From Methylolobus aquaticus (lineage in GTDB: Bacteria > Pseudomonadota > Gammaproteobacteria > Methylococcales > Methylococcaceae): 64,000 bases of DNA. The notes beneath the pieces are model-generated. The model saw only the letters and a program-made list of their open reading frames with translations, did not search any database and was not told the DNA's origin. A program made the position numbers and the translations under genes. Numbering within the stretch: the stretch's first letter is position 1; every line of letters begins with the position of its first letter. Positions 62,744 to 64,000 of the stretch are shown piece after piece. Where the stretch lies: positions 62,001-126,000 of the forward strand of contig SEYW01000004.1 in NCBI GenBank assembly GCA_004168015.1, read 5' to 3'.

Positions 62744-64000
62744 CTTGTCTCCAATCATCGCTTGTTTCGCTGACGGTGCGGCCTGCGAGATGCCACGCAA
62801 TCCGGACTGCGGCCAACGTGTCAGTGTGACAGTAGCGAAGTAGGCTCTCTCGCAGCTCGGCTCGCCGCGCGGGCGGTGTCTCGGCAGTGATGAGTTCCAA
62901 GTACGCTTCCTGTGCCATTGCACCGTGCTGCACGGCCAAAGTGACATAGTCCAACTCGGGTGCGATTGTCGGTAGCACGGATTTGATCGACCATGATCCC
63001 TGCATATAGGGGTGGTAATAGTGCTGCCGCGTCAACGGTAGCAAGTCGAATAGGCGCGCGGCGATCGCATGGAGAGGTGAGGTTAGATCGGGCAGGTCAG
63101 CTGCGAGTTGTCGAATGATGGTGCCTTCGAACCCAGCGTTATAAACGATGACCGCGCCGTCCTCACCGACCGCCTCGATGAGCGCTTCGGCAAAATCCCG
63201 ACGAGGATCCTCCCCGTCGTCTTTCAGAAACTCGCTGTGAAACTGTTCACCCGGTGCTCGCTCGCGATGGCAGGACCATTGGAAGCCGACTTGCTGATAA
63301 GGGTGCATCCCGGCCCAGATCGGTACGGCGAACTGGATCGTTTCGAAATCGATGTAGTAACGCGGATAAGGCAGAGCACGAAGTTCGTCGGCTGCGACCG
63401 GATCGAATTCTGCCTTGCGGGACTGCGCTGCCCGCCGCATCCGCTGGTGCTGGGGGCGGGTCAGCCGTTCGGCCGGGACCTCCCGAAGATCGCGATAGCC
63501 GTCGGCCAACAACTCGGCGATGAGGTTGCCGCCCTGCGGGAGGCTCTCGACGGGAAACAGTGTCCCGTCCTTGGCCAAGGCGCGGTGGCAGTGCTTGATG
63601 AAGGGACAATCAAATGGTTCGCTACACTGCGCGCCAGGAAGGATCATGGGCGCAGCGGTCGCCAGCGTGGCTCGGGCACGTGTGACCCAGCGAGGCACTT
63701 CTGGCAACAGTGCCGCGATCTGCTGCGTCACGTCGACAGTTCGGAGCAAGCCGCGGTAGTCGCCGCCACCGGGATAGACAAAGCCGGTTTCTATATGCGT
63801 CAACAGCACTTGTGTGAGAGGGAAGCCGGCGCCGCTGCAAACCCAGGCTTTCACCGCGCAATCGCGCAAGTGATAGTCTTTAACGGAGGTGCTGGCCTTG
63901 ACCTCGATCAACCGGAAGTTGGTCCCGTGCGGCTGCAGAACATCGACTCGGACCACAACGTCGTCATATGCAACAGCGGCCTCGAAAATCGGACGGCCGG
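62736..64000 (-). CDS. DUF2779 nuclease-like protein (5' end beyond window)
   Basis: At least 421 residues, and the frame stays open to the right edge. Near the window end the frame reads IFEAAVAYDDVVVRVDVL, then RLIEVKAST, a Cas4/RecB-like PD-(D/E)XK core (D..., EVK). Conserved cysteines (CSEPFDCPFIKHC) probably hold an iron-sulfur cluster. A DnaQ/RNase-H-like second domain follows (YYIDFETIQFAVPIW, NAGFEGTIIRQL, DLLPLTRQHYYHPYM). Proteins of this DUF2779 type are uncharacterised nucleases often near defence or accessory genes. The real start lies outside the window. Confidence 0.8.
   Translation of the reverse strand, partial: GRPIFEAAVAYDDVVVRVDVLQPHGTNFRLIEVKASTSVKDYHLRDCAVKAWVCSGAGFPLTQVLLTHIETGFVYPGGGDYRGLLRTVDVTQQIAALLPEVPRWVTRARATLATAAPMILPGAQCSEPFDCPFIKHCHRALAKDGTLFPVESLPQGGNLIAELLADGYRDLREVPAERLTRPQHQRMRRAAQSRKAEFDPVAADELRALPYPRYYIDFETIQFAVPIWAGMHPYQQVGFQWSCHRERAPGEQFHSEFLKDDGEDPRRDFAEALIEAVGEDGAVIVYNAGFEGTIIRQLAADLPDLTSPLHAIAARLFDLLPLTRQHYYHPYMQGSWSIKSVLPTIAPELDYVTLAVQHGAMAQEAYLELITAETPPARRAELRESLLRYCHTDTLAAVRIAWHLAGRTVSETSDDWRQDG

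Overview
The window looks like the chromosome of a high-GC gammaproteobacterium, possibly near the Chromatiales. The main evidence is the ygfB-pepP-ubiH block beside zapA, a 6S RNA directly after zapA, and a metK / SAH riboswitch / ahcY / metF block. The exact taxon is inference. I saw no rRNA, tRNA, CRISPR array or intact insertion sequence.

Layout. Positions 125-10254 hold an unusual cluster. It has a full-length P-type ATPase without the CPC metal motif (5664-8243) and a large paralogue that has lost the catalytic motifs (2365-4728). Around them are small membrane proteins, a periplasmic helical protein, an outer-membrane barrel and a divergent HMA-like/DUF454 fusion. A TonB-dependent receptor follows (10748-13165). 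Next come ubiH, pepP, ygfB, zapA and 6S RNA (13218-17046), a glycosyltransferase, and a tonB-exbB-exbD operon (18688-20624). Positions 20782-28617 carry a lytic transglycosylase, a PHP-domain phosphatase, an ABC exporter, a YigZ-like protein, a lipoprotein and two envelope proteins of unknown role. Positions 28712-32663 are the S-adenosylmethionine cycle: metK, SAH riboswitch, ahcY, metF. A haem lipoprotein and a split molybdenum formate dehydrogenase with a delta subunit follow (33605-36757), then a Sua5 protein and a secreted orphan. A LysR regulator lies divergent from DoxX, pirin and a DOPA-dioxygenase-like gene, and an orphan molybdopterin oxidoreductase comes next.

Positions 46010-51605 are a gene graveyard. 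They hold a fibronectin-type-III protein broken by frameshifts, a serine protease that lost its catalytic-His segment, a gene cut by an in-frame TAG, and a carboxylesterase scrap. Intact PepSY, NhaR-like and EamA genes are mixed in. A class II (B12-dependent) ribonucleotide reductase follows, with a candidate cobalamin riboswitch in its leader.

Positions 54917-59703 carry a second metal-motif-less P-type ATPase, itself missing TGES and HP, downstream of a cache-HAMP sensor, a MinD-like ATPase and a small winged-helix protein. The right end (60018-64000) looks like an accessory island: an AT-rich PD-(D/E)XK nuclease, a PP2C phosphatase and a DUF2779 nuclease-like protein that runs off the edge.

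The best candidates for an undescribed system are the two CPC-less P-type ATPase clusters. Both appear to be envelope-associated, and between them they show stepwise loss of P-type ATPase catalytic motifs.
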